Source: Ceratothoa steindachneri (Eukaryota; Arthropoda; Malacostraca; Isopoda; Cymothoidae). From it: a DNA stretch of 64,000 bases. The DNA lies in assembly GCA_963969495.1 (NCBI GenBank), contig OZ018333.1:90821865-90885864 (forward strand), given 5' to 3'. How positions within the stretch are numbered: the stretch's first letter is position 1; each line of letters begins with the position of its first letter. The position numbers were made by a program, and so were the translations under genes. Positions 1 through 11,662 of this stretch are shown one piece after another. Under the pieces are notes generated by a model. That model saw only the letters and a list, made by a program, of their open reading frames with translations, did no database searches and was not told the origin of the DNA.

Positions 1-1060
1 TTGGGTGCACACCGACTGGGGGCCATGAAATTCTTCTTGCGAGAGAGCCTTGTTCTTACTGCTGTTCCAAGGCGGCTAAGGGGTCTAAGTATGGAGAGTC
101 TCCTCATACGGAAGATGCGGAACAACTCCCACTTTGGGGAATTCTCTGGAGGCAGCTGAGGCGCTAAACCGTCGGCGATAAACAGTTCTTTAACCCCCAC
201 TCTCTATCTCCGCGGGGGAACTGCTGGAATTTACGACCGCCTAAGGGATGGTCTCCACACTTTACTTGGATCGTACGATGGGGAGGGGGGCATCCGGGCT
301 TGCTTCGCCGTGCGACTCTCGACCACATGGAGTCTGGCAAACAACGTGGCTTCCTGCAACGGTGAGGCGGGCCTCAGATATCGGAATGTTGGATGGCTGG
401 ATTTGTTTTTATCGTGAATCCTTTAGGGCAGCACCCCAGCCGCATTCAAAGACGCAATAGAACAGCCGAATTCATTGGAGAACCGACTGGCGCTCGTCGG
501 CTCTTAAGTGTTGTCGATGTCGGAATAAGATGAGAAGTTAAGTGACCTCTTCTCTTGGTGGTAACATTCGGGATATTCATCGTCAGATCCCTTACCACTA
601 TGAACCAACGGGTCGTTTCTCCCTAGGTGGTAATCTAGCGGCTAATTCCCTCGGTTCACTCCGAGGTGTTGGTGTTAATTGTTGCTGCAATGGAAAGGCG
701 ACCGGAGTGTGTATTCACGATGGAGTATTGCTTGGAGAGCGTGATCAATCTTCCGATGATTGCCTTCTCGAAGCCGGAGAGTACCAGGTTGCCACCTCCT
801 GGGCCGCTTTGGCTGCCTGCTCAAGGCTTCGCGGAGTTCATTTCGCCGGTGTGGTACCAAGTAAATCGGTATGTACGCAGGAATAGGGGGTGTCTTCAAG
901 ATCTTCACATATTTCTTCCCTCCCTGTGGGCAGGATGACCAGACGTCCCGTATTTATAGCATTTGTCTCGCGTCCCGTATCGAACTTACCCGGGACGCCT
1001 TTTTTCCAGTATTTTCAATACTTGGAGAGCTTATCAACTCAGAGCTACAGATAATGTGCA
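1..1060. other. Unassigned GC-rich sequence
   Basis: About 1 kb of comparatively GC-rich DNA with only short, overlapping open frames and no motif I recognise. I see no reverse transcriptase, RNase H, zinc-knuckle or finger signature and no terminal repeats. Its composition resembles the 5' parts of the LINEs further in and the last 600 bases of the window, so a decayed TE 5' region is possible. This is a guess. Confidence 0.3.
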
Positions 1061-1650
1061 AAGTATGACAAATGAAATGACATACTAACAACAATGGGGA
1101 AACTAATTTTGAAGGGATTATGGAAAGGTTTTAATCATATGCATTTTATTTTCTCTAATTTACTCAATAAATTATGGCAAGTCAATTTAGTTATAAAGGG
1201 ACTCGATGCAAAATATGCATGAATGCAATATGTCAATGCTTTGACATATATAAAGAACAGACGTTTATAACAAGATCTACAATGAGCAGACCTTAAAACA
1301 AAAGAAAGGTTAGAGAAGTAGGTCCTATGCAATCTGGACCCAAGGTAAGAGAGACTTCACTCTGCGTGCATAACATTACGTAAGTTGTATGGGTCCGGTA
1401 TATTGCTTAATTACCTCTCCAATATAGGTGTTCCATATTTCATTATTGAAAAGCTGGCGACCATGCCTATGGGTGCATTACCAGCACCTTCCGACGTTGC
1501 GTACTGAGTAACAGGGAGCTTTTCATGCATCTCAGTCTTTCGGTTCACCTTCACGAGTACCAAAGTTACTACTTTGGTACGGTAAGAAAGGTATATAAAA
1601 TTAATAGATCTTCCGAATCGAATAATTTCGCCATAGGTTGTATCTACCAT
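1061..1650. other. Unassigned AT-richer stretch
   Basis: No recognisable gene. A minus-strand open frame at 1,411-1,650 (79 codons) matches no family I know, and no splice sites or repeats support it as an exon. Confidence 0.25.
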
Positions 1651-1930
1651 TCATATGGCATCGGCAACCATGCCACGATACAGCAGAAGTTGCCCGCGTG
1701 GAACTTGACTGACGGGGTGAATGTACATAGAAATTACAGCAGGCCTCTGATCCAGGTGTAACTGCACTGCCACAGCCACAAAGGAGGTATCGGAATTAAA
1801 GGAACGGAGCCACCATGTCGTCTGCAAATGGCACATCCTCCTCCCGAACCCCATCCCGTAGTGGTAGGGTTTCAAAACCCTTGTACCTTGTGAGAGTGGA
1901 CAGGGGCAATCGTTCAATACCCCCAAGATC
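1651..1930 (-). mobile_element. LINE family A endonuclease fragment
   Basis: The minus-strand translation contains a segment like DTSFVAVAVQLHLDQRP followed by an ISxYIxP-like stretch. This matches the middle of the apurinic-like endonuclease domain of the family A copies at 23.9 kb and 17.0 kb. It lies on the 3' side of the RNase H part of copy A1, which is the wrong order for one collinear element. It is therefore a separate truncated fragment or a rearrangement. Confidence 0.6.
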
Positions 1931-1944
1931 GCTTAAGACGTTTT

Positions 1945-4900
1945 GAGTAGTTATAGATCACAATACTATTTCAGAACCGGGCACGATGCATTATCTTCCC
2001 TACTGAGCCATGTATTGCAACCAGCACGCCATGGTGACTTCAAACACAGGGCAAACGGCGTGAAGAGCGGCCTTCTCATGGGACTTGGATTCATCCGTAT
2101 CAACGACACGGTTACAATGTGAGACGGAGTGTGCTCTAAAAAAGGCTGAACGTAATACTCCCGGCGCTGTAGAAGCTTTGAGAGAAGAGGTGTGGCGACA
2201 AATAGTCAAAGGTGGTTCCCTCCGGGGTGGCGTTTTGGGTAGACTCAGGGAATCCATATCCCCGAGAGCTACACCAAGCTCTCGAAGGAGTTTGCTAGGC
2301 CTAAGCCCAAATGGCTTATTGTATGACTGGCGTCTCTTATCGATATAGGCAGCGTCGAGATCTGCGGATAAGTTAGAGCCGTTGGCGCCTGCAGGAGTTG
2401 CCAGGTTTGCAGGGCCCCTCTTCCTGCTCCATTAGGCCGGAGAGGGCTTCCATCACCCGTACGCGGAATCGAGGATCTCGAAAAAAAACACATATAAAGA
2501 TCGAGACGAGTCCCACGCCCCCATCGTCTCCATGATACCGTATCGCCATGTGGTATCATAGGCCTTCTCCAGATCGAAAAACACCGTAGCGTAGTGCTGG
2601 CTAAGAAGAAAGACCTGGCAGACGGCATTTTCCGGGGGAGCAGAGCATCCGACGAGGAGTGCAACTTGCGGAAGCCACACTGTGCATAAGACAGATGGTC
2701 TCCGCTGTCCAGAAAAAAAGCTAATCTAACATTTACCAATTTCTCCATCAACTTGCACCCGCAGGAAGTTAGAGAGATTAGGCGGAAACCGGTTGGTGTA
2801 GAGTGATCTCTTTCAGGTTTGCGAAAGGCGAGAACAGTAGCGATTCACCAGGAATCTGGGAGATGCGATATAATCAGATCCTGTTGAACAAATCTAGCAG
2901 AAAGGCCATAACTCGCACACCCTGGTGATGAGGCATGGAGTACAGGAGATGGTCTTGACCAGGGACAGTGTCCGCGCACGAAGCAAGAGCGGAACGCGAC
3001 TCACTCAGCGTGAACCTGTCGTTTAAGGGTTTTTCCCCTCTGGAGGTAAAGTCCAGTTGGCGACCTTCCGCGATATCACAACGCGCAATGTATACTGGCG
3101 AAGCAGCATCCCGACTAGAGAATGCGGAGAAAACGGTCGCGGGAAAATGCCTTGTCAACCGTGCCACGACGCTGCGGAAGTCCCCCCCGTCGAAATCGGC
3201 TAACGGTGGAAGGTTCGCGGAAATACAGTATAGCTCCTATCTAGGTGCAGGTGCACAGCTACTGTCTAAGAGGAGGTATCTAAAACGAAGAGAAGAACGG
3301 AGATATTCTGCCGGATGTAAAATGCGAATCCTCCCACCCGGGCCCCATCCCGCGGTGGTGGGGTCGCAAAACTCTTATACCCTGGGAGGGTGGGCAGGGG
3401 GAACAGGCCTAGCATGGTTTCCTGCAAAAATATAGCTAATGGGGAACGGAAGGAGACGAGCCTCCGCAGCTCCTCCCAGTTTGCCCAGAGTCCACAGAAA
3501 TTCCATTGAAGGAATATGCACTAGTCATAGCTCGGAGAAGACGTAGGTGCCGTCTTCGAAGAGAAGACCTTCAAGGAATTGGCCGTACGTTTCCCGGAGG
3601 CAGAATTCCGGGCGCTGTTGGATCGACGAGAAAAGACTCGCCATGCCAGTCTTTTCCTCCCTTCGCCATAGGCGGGCGGGGCTGGTTCTTTTGGAAAACC
3701 CACCGTCTCCGAGCCACCCATCCTACCACTCGGTGCGAGCGAAGGAGTCAAACTTCCTTAGTGCTCTCCACCTTTCGGCGGGAATATTTGGTAACCCCAG
3801 AAAATGGCCTCACGACCCTCTACAGGGTTGTTGCCTCCGGTGAGTCTAAAGACTCGGTAGAGGCGCGCGGCCGTTTCGACTTAAGCGAAACCATCACGCT
3901 GGGGGAAGGGAGGGAAGCCCTGTTCTTACCCGAGCCTGGGTGTGAACCCTTTGTGCCGCCAGCTTTACCAGGGTAGCAACCGGGGTGGGTAGAACCCGCA
4001 GAAGGGTTTCGAATGGGCACGGAAACGACCGTGCTCGTAATACTGGATGGACCAGGAGCAGGCGATGTCTTTTTCAACATTGAGGCATAGGACGTCCATG
4101 GTGGCGCCGGGCACGCCAGGGTCAAGTCTATGTGACCATCCCCACACGGACATCACAGATCTCATTGGTCAGTGTGTCTTTTGTCGGCGAAAAGAGGGGG
4201 GCACGTATGGTAACCCCCTATAAGATCATTACGCGATCTCGCAGGTCTTTAGAGGGAAGGGGCCGACAAGGCCTATCTTCCTCCTCCCCCTAAAAGGGTT
4301 GGCTCCATCGTGCCGCTCCCACCAAGAGCGGTTGATTATAGGCCGCCTGCCTTTCTTGGCAGTCCCCTTTGAAAGTAAAGTGGAGACTGCCCCTGATAAG
4401 AGGGAGGCACCAGAGGGCACCTCCAGAAAAGTGGGTGGGGGGAATCCCCCCCTTCTCCGGTTTGGAGGGTCCCCTGCGAAAGCATAGGAGGGAGGAAAAC
4501 TTGCATTTTCTCAAGAGCTGCTCGAAGGTGGCTCCATCGATGGTGAAGGGGAAGTAAAAGGGGAGATATCGTTTTTTTTTTCATTCATGGGCATGGTGTC
4601 CCTGGTCTTTTTTCCGGGACGCAAACGCTAATCACTCCACGCAATAGCCCGCTCTGGGAAAGGTGAACACCGGGCCAGCAGAGTCAGCTGCCGCCATTTG
4701 AGGTCACTACTCCCGCCTAGTGACCTGGCAGTCTATCGTTATGGCGGCTCCACCTTGGCCACGGCGTAAAATGGATAGAGAATGAAAGGAGAAAGAAAGG
4801 GGAACTGAGGAAGGTGTGGATGGGGATGAAACAGGTTGTTAAAGCCCACCACCCCAGACCAGAGCTCAGAGGTGAGGGAACGTTGTCCCCTCCCCTGTCG

Positions 4901-5120
4901 ACCGTGATAGTTGGGTGAGAGGAAGCTGGTCGGCATCTACCCTGTGAAATTAGAGGCCGACCAGAGAAGGTTGTGGGAGAGGTTGTAGGGAGAGTGACGA
5001 AGTAGGGTAGAAAACACAAGCTATCAGAAAGAAGGAGAAGAGACTAAGCTGGGGAAGGACGGGGCCCTGAGTCCCGTCAGCACGGCGGCCAGAAAGGAAA
5101 AGGCCGCGCCCCTTACGGGG
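1945..5120 (-). mobile_element. LINE family A, copy A1 (I/Jockey-like with RNase H), decayed
   Basis: Non-LTR retrotransposon remnant on the minus strand. From 5' to 3' it holds a 5'UTR (about 5,120-4,560), an N-terminal ORF1 remnant (about 4,560-4,217), the ORF1 C-terminal tail (about 4,165-3,820), an endonuclease piece (about 3,500-3,170), the reverse-transcriptase N-terminus (3,167-2,874), a palm fragment with motif A as FFDLEKAYDTTWRYG (2,680-2,453), and an RNase H fragment (2,340-1,945). The zinc-knuckle half of ORF1 and the RT thumb are missing relative to copy A3, and many stops and frameshifts are present. The 5' boundary at 5,120 (…CCTTACGGGG) is the same as in A3. It abuts family B RNase H sequence, so A1 probably inserted there. 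Confidence 0.8.
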
Positions 5121-6735
5121 CATATCTCGTGTCAGAGAGGCTAATGCAAAGAGAATCGACAGCAAATCCGCGGTATACACCGAGGCCACTGCAGGTAGTT
5201 TGCGCAATATAGTTCTGTTCGGGTAAACTGCAGCGCTCAGCTTCATCGAAACTCTTTGATCCATCAGTATACACTGGTAGGCTCAGGGTGGGTGTCCGAG
5301 TGACAATAAAAATGATCTCTTTATATCTATCGGGGTATCAGAAGAAGCCTCCAACATCACACTCGGACATAAATTTCTCAGGGGTAACAAATAAGGTGGA
5401 ACAGAGTAAGAACTCGACTTCATCACAAGTAGATCAGGCACCTGAAGGCTTTCAAGAAGATCACGATCCTATATCCAAATGATTTATGGAGGCGTGAATA
5501 GGCAGCATAGATGCGATCAGGGCTTCGATTCGTAATCGCACGGTAAGCTGAGGTATGCGGCATAGCGAGTAAAAGCTGTTCAACTGGAGACAGAGCTTGT
5601 CTCGTCTATCACTGACAAATGATTCCCCGTTCTCCGTATACAGACTCACCACCGGTGAGGTGCGAAACGCCCCCTTTGCCAGACGGATACCCTGATGGTG
5701 AACGGTATCTAGCATCTTGAGAGACGTTGCTGTCGCTGACGAATAGATTTGGCATCCATAATTGAGTTGGGACCGCACCAGGGATCGATAAATCCGCAAG
5801 TGTGTCACTCTGTCTGCACCCCACGAGAGAAGCGTCAAGCACTTCAAAAGGTCCAGGCTTTTTATGCATCTGGTTCGCAGAGATTCGAGGTGAGGTAGCC
5901 ACGTGAGTTTCGAGTCAAATATCATTCTCAGCAATTTCGTTTCCGGAACATGCAGGATTTGGGTGGACCCATCCATCACTAGGGTTAAGTTGGGAAGTGT
6001 GCCTCGGATACGTGTAAAGGCCTCACTCTAGTCTTAAATGGCGAAAAGGTGAAGCCGTGTGTATTTGCCCACTGAACTGATTTGTTGACGGCAAGTTGTA
6101 CCCTCCTCTCAGCAGCAGGAAGACTTGAGGAACGAGTGAATATGGCGAAGTCGTCGACGCATAACGAACTCTCCACATACTGCGGTATGCAGGGTGGAAG
6201 GCTATTGATGGCAAGGGCAAACAGAATACAGCTCGGGACGCTTCCTTGCGGGACGCCCTCATTCTGGGGAACGGGATCAGAATGTTTGTTGCCAACTTTG
6301 ATTTACATATATCATCTCAGAATTTTTTTTAGGAATTTTGGTAGAAGTCCTAAATATTTATTGTTGGATAGAATTTTCAAAATGAGGTACCTCCACGTTT
6401 TATCCTAAGCTTTTTCCAAATCAAAGAACACAGCCACCACCTGTTGTTTCTCGGCAAATCCCGCCTTGATGAATGTATCGAACCTGGCTAACACATCTGT
6501 TGTGCTGCGCATCGTAGGAAACGATATTGATCGGAATGGAACACGCATTGTTCTTCTAAATGCCACACGAGCCTAGCGTTGACCATCCGTTCAAAAAGTT
6601 TACACATACAACTTGTAAGTGCTATGGGCGGTAATGCAGCAGATGTGTTCCCTCTTTACCAGGCTTCTGGAAAGACAGCACAGTCGACATTCTCAAAACT
6701 GTCGGAAAGGAGTCCTTCATCGATTTGCGGTTATA
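5121..6735 (-). mobile_element. LINE family B, ORF2 remnant (copy B3): RT and start of RNase H
   Basis: A second non-LTR family distinct from A. On the minus strand I read an RT palm piece at 6,735-6,400, motif C as VDDFAIF near 6,160, an RT thumb at 5,979-5,461 with LTWLPHLESLRTRCIKSL and LVRSQLNYGCQIY, and then an RNase H start with VYTDGSKS and VYTADLLSILFALASL at about 5,290-5,125. RNase H downstream of RT points to an I/Jockey-superfamily element. Frameshifts and an AT-rich scar (6,290-6,400) show decay. The 3' remainder is cut off by A1. Confidence 0.75.
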
Positions 6736-7205
6736 CAAAGATAAAATGAATCGCAGAGATAAAGGGGAAGAAAGCCGGCCTCCCCCAAAGTCTATAAGTC
6801 TACCAGTCAATGTGCACGAACTCGTCCCGATACAAGGGACAGGCGTTAGCGACCCCGCCCATCCCCGTACCGGGAAAGGTAACGTACGCGGAGATTGCCC
6901 AGACTGGAACATCCAACAAGAATGTGCCGAACAGTCTGGGGGACAACGCAGTCTTCATAGTAGGGCGCTGGCGAGGGCTGCATCAAATGGCAGTGCTTCC
7001 CGCAAGTGTGTCCAATTCGGAGACGACAGAAAGCAGCCTAAAGCCTTAGCGGCATTGGTGGGGGTAGTTCTATGGGAACAGTGGCGGCGCAAAAATGGCA
7101 CGCAACTTTAGGTTCCCCTTGACAGTCTTCCATATTCTTTGCCAAGCAGCCCGTATTCCTGGAATGTGTTGGTGTGAGAAAGAGCGAAACGCTGGTTTGA
7201 TAGCC
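6735..7205 (-). mobile_element. LINE family A 3'-end fragment
   Basis: Nucleotide-level match to the 3' part of family A at 20.98-21.45 kb and 13.93-14.27 kb: the 3'UTR start, the terminal Cys/His-rich segment and the end of RNase H. It adjoins the upstream side of family B RT sequence, as another nested or recombined insertion would. Confidence 0.65.
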
Positions 7206-8148
7206 CATTTCTCGCTGACTATTTGGCGCAATGCGGCAATGTCTAAACTTCGCCCGGTTAAAATCTAGGGTCATGTTGTAAGCTGCAAGTAACTGGTCCT
7301 ACAATATGAAATAATCGATAGTTGCCTCTGACGGGAGTGGAATAAAGATATCCCTTAGTTGGGTGTTAGGTAGAAGCAAGAATTTAGCTATGACGCCTGT
7401 TTCGATGTCCAATGATTCACTTCAAAGTTCTTTTCGAAGAGGGTTAGATATGGACCAAAATTTTCCCATCCCTTGAAGACAAGCAATTTGATAAGATGCG
7501 GGTTGTTGTATCCGAGTTCCTTAATTGATAGTGTTTCGTTACTTGCCCTTGTCATTTCTAATTCGTACAAAGGTTTTTTTCCCTTTCTTCTCTTCCCTTC
7601 TTTCTTTACGTTTTTCTGTTCTTTCCGCTCTTACTGTTCTCTCATCTTCTTGAGTATAGGACATTAGTTTTTTTCCAGTCAGAGCCGGAGATTTTCCTCG
7701 TGCCTTAAGGGTTTCGAATGAAGTCATGGTGTCGTATCAACTGTTCGCACAAAAAAATAGATAAACGCACAACAAAAAAATGTAGCGGTTTGTAGTACCC
7801 GAAATAACCGTATTTTACTTAACAGCACTTAGAAATACTGACGGAATTGCCACTGGGTTTGAAACGAAAAGCCTCAGGGCCTACCCCTTACGTACGCAAA
7901 ACAAAACCGTATACAATTCTTACTGAATCTTTCAAGTGGCAGAGTATACGAGGCCGAAAGAAACAAATATAAACTCAAATAGTCAATGAAAACGTGTATC
8001 AAACTTTTCTGGGTAGCCTTGCAAGAAAATTATTGTTTCACGAGTTCCTCGATAGCCAGAACCAACAACCTTTCTTATCAAAGCCCTTAAGACTAAAAAA
8101 AAAAATCCTTTTAAGAACCCTTAAAAACCTGACACCAGTTTCATTAAG
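7206..8148. other. Unassigned interval
   Basis: Mixed-composition sequence with short open frames on both strands (for example 7,570-7,388 minus) but no recognisable domain. A pyrimidine-rich tract sits near 7,575-7,660. No terminal repeats or splice-bounded exon were convincing. Confidence 0.25.

Positions 8149-8177
<29 letters not shown>
8149..8177. repeat. (TA)n microsatellite
   Basis: About 14 uninterrupted TA dinucleotides. Confidence 0.95.
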
Positions 8178-8179
<2 letters not shown>

Positions 8180-8870
8180 TAAGTCGTAGGTCAGGTATAA
8201 GCTCCCTGACCTTCGCTTGCCTACCTGGATGCGGGGAAATGAGGCATACGAGTGCTTATTCTACCTTTGGCCAATTTCTGTCAAATGGCTGTTAGGTGGT
8301 TCTGGGAATCAAACACTAGAACCAGTAATAATATTTACTACTATACATCAATAAAATTTAAAAACAAAGGAGACACTATTGGAAATACACTAGTTTAATT
8401 CATTTAAATGAATGCTTTGGCACGCGCCGCGAACATGAACAAACGACTAATCGACAGAGAACGAGAGGAGGGGATCATGGGTGAATCTTCGAGATGGAAT
8501 AGCGTAGCGTCTCTTCGAAGTTGATAAAGAAAACGTAATTGTCTTAAAATTTCCGTGGTGAGCCTAGAAGTGAGTGAGTATTTTCGCAGGAAGGAGCTGA
8601 GCTGGTTATTTCAGAATGACGAGTCTTCACGTTGTTTGGCTATCGTTAATTCTGAATGTTTCTTGCCTGCGAGCCGTTAGGGTGCGGCAGTCGCTTGAGA
8701 ATTTGCGCGTCGTTTCCTCGTCTGATTCGGGCGAATACTGAGTTTCTCCTGCCCGTGCTGGAAATTATATACGGGGTCGTCGGAAGCGGGTCCCACTCTA
8801 TCTGAAGGGGCGCGGCGGACGTGAACTTCGCACCCTCTCGCCTATCTTTTCCCGGGCCCCAGTTTGGCTC
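8178..8870. other. Unassigned interval
   Basis: No recognisable coding sequence or repeat ends. GC content rises towards 8,870, where family B ORF1 begins, so part of it may be decayed TE. Confidence 0.25.
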
Positions 8871-10860
8871 GTCTTATCGCCCCGGAACTTTACCCAAAGA
8901 TGCCGATCGAAGGTCTTCTAGTATATGAGATGCTCCCTTGGCCTTTGCGCCCACGTGACTCTCTCTTTCTCTCTGATGTTTGAAGTGCGTCTTAAAAATC
9001 TTGGGGGGCGAAGAGCCTGCTATTACAGGATAAGAGATCCTCGAAAGGGTAGTGACAGGTGACATGTCCGTTGGTTTCAAAGAACCGGCCGAGGTCCCTG
9101 CCTGTAATTGGGACAAACAGCCCGGCATCAGCGGTGGGTCAAGAAGAGATTTTGGGACGGTAGATCCGGAAGCATGGGCCAAGGGCGCTTTTGATGTCCG
9201 AGGGCTTGATCCAACAACTGCAGCTGACGATGATTGAATATTACCGATTTTTTCCACCGGATCATGAGTGAGTGGGTGGAGCAGGCGATCAGGATAAAGT
9301 ACAGGGAACTGGGTGGAGCAGGCAATCTAGGTACAGTACAGGGAACTGGGTGGATTTCTGCTACCGTTCGGACCGATAAGGGGCCTAGACCCTATGAATA
9401 GCTTGATGACAGAGAATATTCAGGAACAGGGAAAGAGTCTATTAAAATTCGCGATACTCGACCGAATCAGTTCCAGAGGCTGCCTGATTACTGGTGGCCG
9501 ATAACCCAGGCAAGAGTCCCCCCACTTACTACGGGTAAAAGAACATTCACCGGTCAATATAGAAGATTCTTTCAGATAACGTCTGATGTCAGCAAGTGTT
9601 TCATCCGGAGCGGCAGTCCCGGGTTGAGCTGCCGTGGAGAGGGAAGCAACATTAAGTATCTCGGTATGAGATAGATGCTTGGACGGTATATCGAGAATAC
9701 GTCTGACACTAATGGTAGATGGGCGATGAGATGCTTGGGGCGTGTATTAACTCGAAGGAGACGGTCAGTTTCGTTCACCGTCACGTAAAACATCTGATAT
9801 GAGACGGCCAAGAAGCGAGGTTTGTGCTCGAGCACGTTGGCGAGCCTTTCTCAAGTCCATACGCAGGGTCGAAAAAGCGAGAACCTCTTTCATACAAGAA
9901 TATTGGGCAGATTTTCGACGCACGATGGTTTGGCGCATTCAGGGCAATGGTTATCACAAGCACAATTCACACAGGAACTGGAGTACCTACAGGAACGACC
10001 AATTGAAGCAACTATGTGTAGTTGCTAAAATAAATGTGGCAGTTGAGGCTCTAGCAGAACCTACAGTTTTAGTCACCCTGTATTTATGTGTGAATCTTTG
10101 GGTATTAACCTTACTCTTGCGACGGGTGAGGTTGTGGTTCCTTAATTTGTTTGAATGAATGGCAACTTTGGCAATATTCAGACGTGGATGGGGCAAAACG
10201 GTTAAGCGAACTTGTGCTATGGAAGACTGAGTTCGCAAAAGATTGTGTTGAGTGTGTTGAGTGTGAGATGACACCTCGACTACGATATCACCACTACCTC
10301 ATGGCCACATCCGGCTAGGTTCACCACAACGGGACTCAAATATTTGGTTGACGTCGAACACGTCCACTTTTGCAAGTGGGGTGTCAGATGACGAACAAGA
10401 CCAGAAAGCGGGAATAATCTGAATACAGGTCCACATAGTTGGCATTAGGATCTAACGAGCGAGGAAAGGCTGAAGAATGTTTGGCAGTAAGAGAAATAGT
10501 GAGAGGCATTAAAAGTGTAGTTCACAGCATCAGGGGACACCAAGGGCCTTGGAGAGGACTCCCTCACAACGAGAAAGTCAGAACCTCTCTGGAACCAACA
10601 CCTGAAATAAGAAAAGAATCCAGAGAGGGAAAGGAAGGGAACGAGAGGAAAGGGGGGCTGGAGATATAGGGGTCAAGGAGATCATGAATGCCATGACAAT
10701 GATACTATGAATAAAGGTAGAGGAGCGGGCGGAGCCCCTTCTCCACCGAAAAGGAAAGAACACTGTGGCGGTGAGCCTCTGGAAACATCGTGAGCGAGGA
10801 GGGGTGGGTGCTCTTAATGACATTAAATCTAACCACCCCATATATGCCATATTAAGCAAA
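8870..10860 (-). mobile_element. LINE family B, ORF1 and 5'UTR remnant (copy B1)
   Basis: Minus-strand sequence collinear with 17.64-20.03 kb. It has the 3' half of a gag-like ORF1 (9,257-8,874), a Cys/His knuckle region (about 10,020-9,830), the N-terminal half (about 10,400-10,130) and a purine-rich 5'UTR (10,850-10,430). The gag assignment rests on comparison with copy B2, where CCHC-like residues are clearer. Reading frames are broken throughout. The element stops near 8,870 without its ORF2. Confidence 0.65.
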
Positions 10861-11662
10861 AGGACACTGATAACTTTAATATAATACAGTTACCGAGGCA
10901 TGAGAGATAATCTGGATTTGATGAACTTTGTCTTCGTTAAAGCCCATATCTGAGTGGTTTTCTTAAAAGGAAATGGCGTGGGCTTGAATTGACATTTTGA
11001 GATCAAGACGATGAAAGAAAAAGAAAATTAGGCCATTATTTTTAAGGTGGATCCCGGGGAGTTTATCCATCATCAGGTTGGTTGTTTGAGAAGGGAGTTT
11101 AGTAATGTGCATTTTTCTTGTATGTGGGCCACGAAGACTACTCATATCGACTTCAGACGAGTGTCGTGAAAAGCTGCTAAACCCAGTTAGGGGTCGAGCA
11201 ACAGAATTTTCGCTTCTGTGAGCGATATAATGGGAAGGGATGTCGCGGACATCACCATTCATAGCAGTAGTGGCGATGATGCGCACCAGCACCATCTTTT
11301 GGGAAAGTGCTTTCAATGACATGATTGTGTACGTCTTGTCATCCTTTGTGTATTAAGGTTCATATTTTTATTCAAAGTTCTAACAGCGCCTCATAGTATC
11401 ACCTTTCATTGACAGCTGTTTATTTTCAAAACTTCTTTAGCAAAGACATTCTCTTGTTTTTCACCCGGCTGCTCTTCCCCCCCCCCCGGAAATTGCGACC
11501 ACCGCCAAAAAGTCAAATAAAATGGAGTAGGGCAGCATTCTTCTGCTCTCGGGATCCTTCACACCCGGCTGACCAATACGGAAGCGCTCGATGAATTCAT
11601 CCAGAGTGCAAAAGAATCAGGCGACGCTTGTAGCGAATTAACATTTTGCTTCTCTTTAAGGT
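10861..11662. other. Downstream flank of the zinc-finger gene; unassigned ORF
   Basis: A minus-strand open frame at 11,322-10,963 (119 codons) lies 340 bases 3' of the finger gene stop. It matches nothing I know and has no obvious splice acceptor. A C-run occurs near 11,477. The interval may hold the 3' end of the host transcript, but I see no clear downstream poly(A) signal other than the one overlapping the stop codon. Confidence 0.3.

Noticed and set aside
542..938. Overlapping plus- and minus-strand frames of 77-114 codons
   Set aside because: No domain or compositional support, and several frames overlap in one GC-rich stretch, as expected by chance.
10963..11322. 119-codon minus-strand frame downstream of the zinc-finger exon as an extra host exon
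   Set aside because: No acceptor site or family similarity, and it lies beyond the stop and a poly(A) hexamer. Kept only as unassigned.
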